Translations under genes and position numbers: made by a program
Shown here: positions 61,872-64,000 of the stretch, piece after piece
Layout: every line of letters begins with the position of its first letter
How positions within the stretch are numbered: the stretch's first letter is position 1
The notes under the pieces: generated by a model
Database searches by the model: none
What the model was told of the DNA's origin: nothing
What the model saw: only the letters and a program-made list of their open reading frames with translations
Assembly: GCF_900169785.1 (NCBI RefSeq)
Contig: NZ_FWER01000002.1
Location: 198,225 to 262,224, forward strand
Length of the DNA: 64,000 bases
Direction: 5' to 3'
Source of the DNA: Rhizobium sullae
GTDB taxonomy: Bacteria > Pseudomonadota > Alphaproteobacteria > Rhizobiales > Rhizobiaceae

Positions 61872-63197
61872 ATGTCCAATCGCCTCAATGCACCAAACGA
61901 TCTTCGCGCCTTCTGGATGCCGTTTACGGCAAACCGGCAGTTCAAGAAGGAGCCGCGCATGTTCGTCGGCGCCAAGGACATGTACTACACGACGCATGAC
62001 GGCCGTCAGGTTCTCGACGGCACCGCCGGCCTCTGGTGCGTGAATGCCGGCCACTGCCGGCCGAAGATCACCGAGGCGATCCGCGAGCAGGCCGGCGAGC
62101 TCGACTACGCCCCGGCCTTCCAGCTCGGCCATCCGAAGGCCTTCGAACTGGCAAACCGCCTCGTCGATATCGCACCGGAAGGGATGGATCACGTCCTCTA
62201 CACCAACTCGGGTTCCGAGTCGGTCGAGACCGCGCTCAAGGTGGCGCTGGCCTATCACCGCGTGAAGGGCAACGGCTCCCGCTTCCGCCTGATCGGCCGC
62301 GAACGCGGCTACCACGGCGTCAATTTCGGCGGCATCTCGGTCGGCGGCATCGTTTCCAACCGCAAGATGTTCGGCACGCTTCTGACCGGCGTCGACCACA
62401 TGCCCCATACGCATCAGCCCGGAAAGAACAACTTCACCCGCGGCGAGCCCGAACATGGCGGCGACATCGCAACCGAGCTGGAGCGCATCGTGACACTGCA
62501 TGACGCTTCCACGATCGCCGCCGTGATCATCGAGCCCGTCGCAGGCTCCACCGGCGTTCTCATTCCTCCGAAGGGCTACCTGCAGAAGCTCCGCGAAATC
62601 TGCACCAAGCACGGCATCCTGCTGATCTTCGACGAAGTCATCACCGGCTTCGGCCGTCTCGGCGCTCCCTTCGCCGCGCAGTTTTACGACGTGAAGCCCG
62701 ACATCATCACCACTGCCAAGGGCCTGACCAACGGCGTCATCCCGATGGGCGCCGTCTTTGTCACCTCCGAGATTCACGACGCATTCATGAATGGACCGGA
62801 GCACATGATCGAGTTCTTCCACGGCTACACCTATTCGGGCAATCCGATCGCCGCCGCCGCCGCGCTTGCCACCCTCGACACCTACAAGGAAGAAGGCCTG
62901 CTTACCCGCGCCGCCGATCTCTCGGATTACTGGGCCGACGCCCTTCACTCGCTGAGGGACTGCCCGAACGTCATCGATATCCGCAACACCGGCCTGATCG
63001 GCGCCATCGAACTCGACCCGATCGCCGGCGAACCGACGAAGCGCGCGTTTACGGCCTTCCTGAAGGCTTACGAAAACGGCCTGCTGATCCGCACCACAGG
63101 CGACATCATCGCCCTTTCCCCGCCGCTCATCATAGAGAAGAAGCACATCGACGAGCTCTTTGGCAAACTGCGCGAAATTTTGCAGAACAACATCTGA
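61872..63197 (+). CDS. omega-amino acid--pyruvate aminotransferase (class III)
   Basis: A 441-residue PLP-dependent transaminase. The cofactor lysine is in DIITTAKGLTNGVIPMGAVF, preceded by LIFDEVITGFGRLG with the Asp that contacts the PLP ring. The start MSNRLNAPNDLRAFWMPFTAN and GLWCVNAGHCRPKITEAI resemble beta-alanine:pyruvate and other omega-amino acid transaminases. AGGAG precedes ATG 61872. Monocistronic, bounded by the nolR and its own terminators. Confidence 0.9.
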   Translation: MSNRLNAPNDLRAFWMPFTANRQFKKEPRMFVGAKDMYYTTHDGRQVLDGTAGLWCVNAGHCRPKITEAIREQAGELDYAPAFQLGHPKAFELANRLVDIAPEGMDHVLYTNSGSESVETALKVALAYHRVKGNGSRFRLIGRERGYHGVNFGGISVGGIVSNRKMFGTLLTGVDHMPHTHQPGKNNFTRGEPEHGGDIATELERIVTLHDASTIAAVIIEPVAGSTGVLIPPKGYLQKLREICTKHGILLIFDEVITGFGRLGAPFAAQFYDVKPDIITTAKGLTNGVIPMGAVFVTSEIHDAFMNGPEHMIEFFHGYTYSGNPIAAAAALATLDTYKEEGLLTRAADLSDYWADALHSLRDCPNVIDIRNTGLIGAIELDPIAGEPTKRAFTAFLKAYENGLLIRTTGDIIALSPPLIIEKKHIDELFGKLREILQNNI

Positions 63198-63235
63198 GAC
63201 TGCATTGACGGTTCACGCTGAGATTTGAAGTCCAA

Positions 63236-63264
63236 GGGTCGAGGCTTTTGTCTCGACCCTTTTT
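63236..63264 (+). terminator. Rho-independent terminator after the aminotransferase gene
   Basis: GGGTCGAG / CTCGACCC stem with an 8-base loop, followed by UUUUUG. Confidence 0.93.
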
Positions 63265-63347
63265 GTTGCGACCTCGATCGCGTTGCGGGTCGCAGCCCGC
63301 ACAAATTCCCTGCAGGAAGGACGAGTTCATTTCCAACCGGAGATTCC

Positions 63348-64000
63348 ATGCTCAAGTTCATGCCTTTCATCGCCTTGCTCGTCTCATTCTCGGCCCAGTC
63401 GGCATTCGCTGCGGTTGGGTTCCGCGAGATGACCTTGCCGGACATCGAAAGCGACCGGCCCATGCATGTCAGCATCTGGTATCCTACGGACACCGACCGG
63501 GAACCGGTGCTGCTCGGCGAAACTCCCACCTTCAGCGGCCAGCCTGTCGTTAAGGATTCCGAAGCCAGGACCGGCCCTCACCCGTTGGTGCTCCTTTCGC
63601 ACGGCTATGGCGGTAGTTGGCGCAACCTCGCCTGGCTCGCGAGCGAACTTGTTCGCAAAGGCTATGTCGTCGCAGCACCTGACCACCCCGGCACTACCAC
63701 CTTCGATATGCGCCCACCTGGAGCCGTAATGCTCTGGAAGCGCCCGCGCGATCTCAGCCTCGTTATCGACGCGTTGCTTTCTCGTCGGGAACTGACTGGC
63801 GGCATTGCAATCGACCGCATCGCTGCCATCGGTCATTCGCTCGGCGGATGGACGGTCATTGAACTTGCGGGCGGTCGCTTCGATGCCAACGATATAATGA
63901 AGAATTGCATGGCGCAGTTCGGCTCCCTCTATTGCAAGATATTCAAAGCGTTGGGTGTAGGACGGGATGCAGCCTCCACCGCAGCGATGGGCGCCGATCT
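63348..64000 (+). CDS. exported alpha/beta hydrolase (partial)
   Basis: The first 217 codons of a gene cut by the right edge. A signal peptide (MLKFMPFIALLVSFSAQSAF) precedes a region resembling dienelactone hydrolase/PAF-acetylhydrolase-like enzymes. HGYGGSWRNL is an oxyanion-hole region, and IGHSLGGWTVIELAG carries the G-x-S-x-G nucleophile. GGAG 8-11 bases upstream supports ATG 63348. The catalytic Asp and His lie beyond the window, so completeness cannot be judged. Confidence 0.8.
   Translation, partial: MLKFMPFIALLVSFSAQSAFAAVGFREMTLPDIESDRPMHVSIWYPTDTDREPVLLGETPTFSGQPVVKDSEARTGPHPLVLLSHGYGGSWRNLAWLASELVRKGYVVAAPDHPGTTTFDMRPPGAVMLWKRPRDLSLVIDALLSRRELTGGIAIDRIAAIGHSLGGWTVIELAGGRFDANDIMKNCMAQFGSLYCKIFKALGVGRDAASTAAMGAD

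Noticed and set aside
1..64000. tRNA, rRNA, CRISPR array, prophage, or a complete transposon
   Set aside because: No cloverleaf, rRNA sequence, evenly spaced repeats, phage structural genes or full-length transposase was seen on either strand; only one IS fragment is present.

Overview
The window looks like chromosomal DNA of a Rhizobiaceae alphaproteobacterium (Rhizobium/Ensifer/Agrobacterium relatives). Reasons: separate petA-petB-petC genes, a fused trpE(G) preceded by a WWW leader peptide, a choXWV choline uptake operon, a NolR-like ArsR regulator, a TGA-N9-TCA iron box upstream of a TonB receptor, and promoters resembling CTTGAC-N17-CTATAT. Genes are densely packed, often overlap by ATGA, and are GC-rich. 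I see no rRNA, tRNA, CRISPR array or prophage.

Layout. 1-4.5 kb: the ychF end, two MaoC-like genes, apt and the cytochrome bc1 operon. 4.7-9.3 kb: two paralogous ABC exporters flanking a truncated ribbon-helix-helix antitoxin and an IS3-type transposase scar. 9.4-16.3 kb: trmL, a Na/Pi cotransporter, hemF, small unknown genes, and a cca/NUDIX/DUF1285 operon. 16.5-23.7 kb: a MoxR-DUF58-BatA/DUF4159-membrane protein operon ending in a frameshifted acetyltransferase. 23.7-32 kb: MFS transporter, acetyltransferase, glutathionyl-hydroquinone reductase, NUDIX, phosphoesterase, TPR protein, an ECF sigma/anti-sigma pair, and a quinone oxidoreductase/HxlR pair. 32-36 kb: leuA with a leucine attenuator, benE and clpP. 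36-43 kb: DUF2076, queF-CDF exporter, MarR-acetyltransferase, trpE(G) with its attenuator. 43-49 kb: iron-regulated TonB receptor, extensin-like protein, a decayed toxin-antitoxin pair, fhs. 49-57 kb: putA and its Lrp-type regulator, a LuxR-type regulator, a broken PAS gene, DUF2333, tdk. 57-64 kb: choXWV, HugZ-like protein, nolR-like gene, omega-aminotransferase, and a hydrolase cut by the window edge.

Most content is core metabolism and housekeeping. The most interesting signals are regulatory. The leuA and trpE(G) leaders both appear to place the transcription start at or within about two bases of the leader-peptide AUG, that is, leaderless attenuator transcripts. Other notable signals are a short ORF ahead of an ABC exporter, a promoter-proximal hairpin ahead of CDF-queF, and an operator embedded in a near-consensus marR promoter. 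Four loci show gene decay: the IS-truncated antitoxin, a ParE-like module, a GNAT gene, and a PAS gene with an apparent Trp-to-amber codon. All assignments are by reading motifs; no database search was run.
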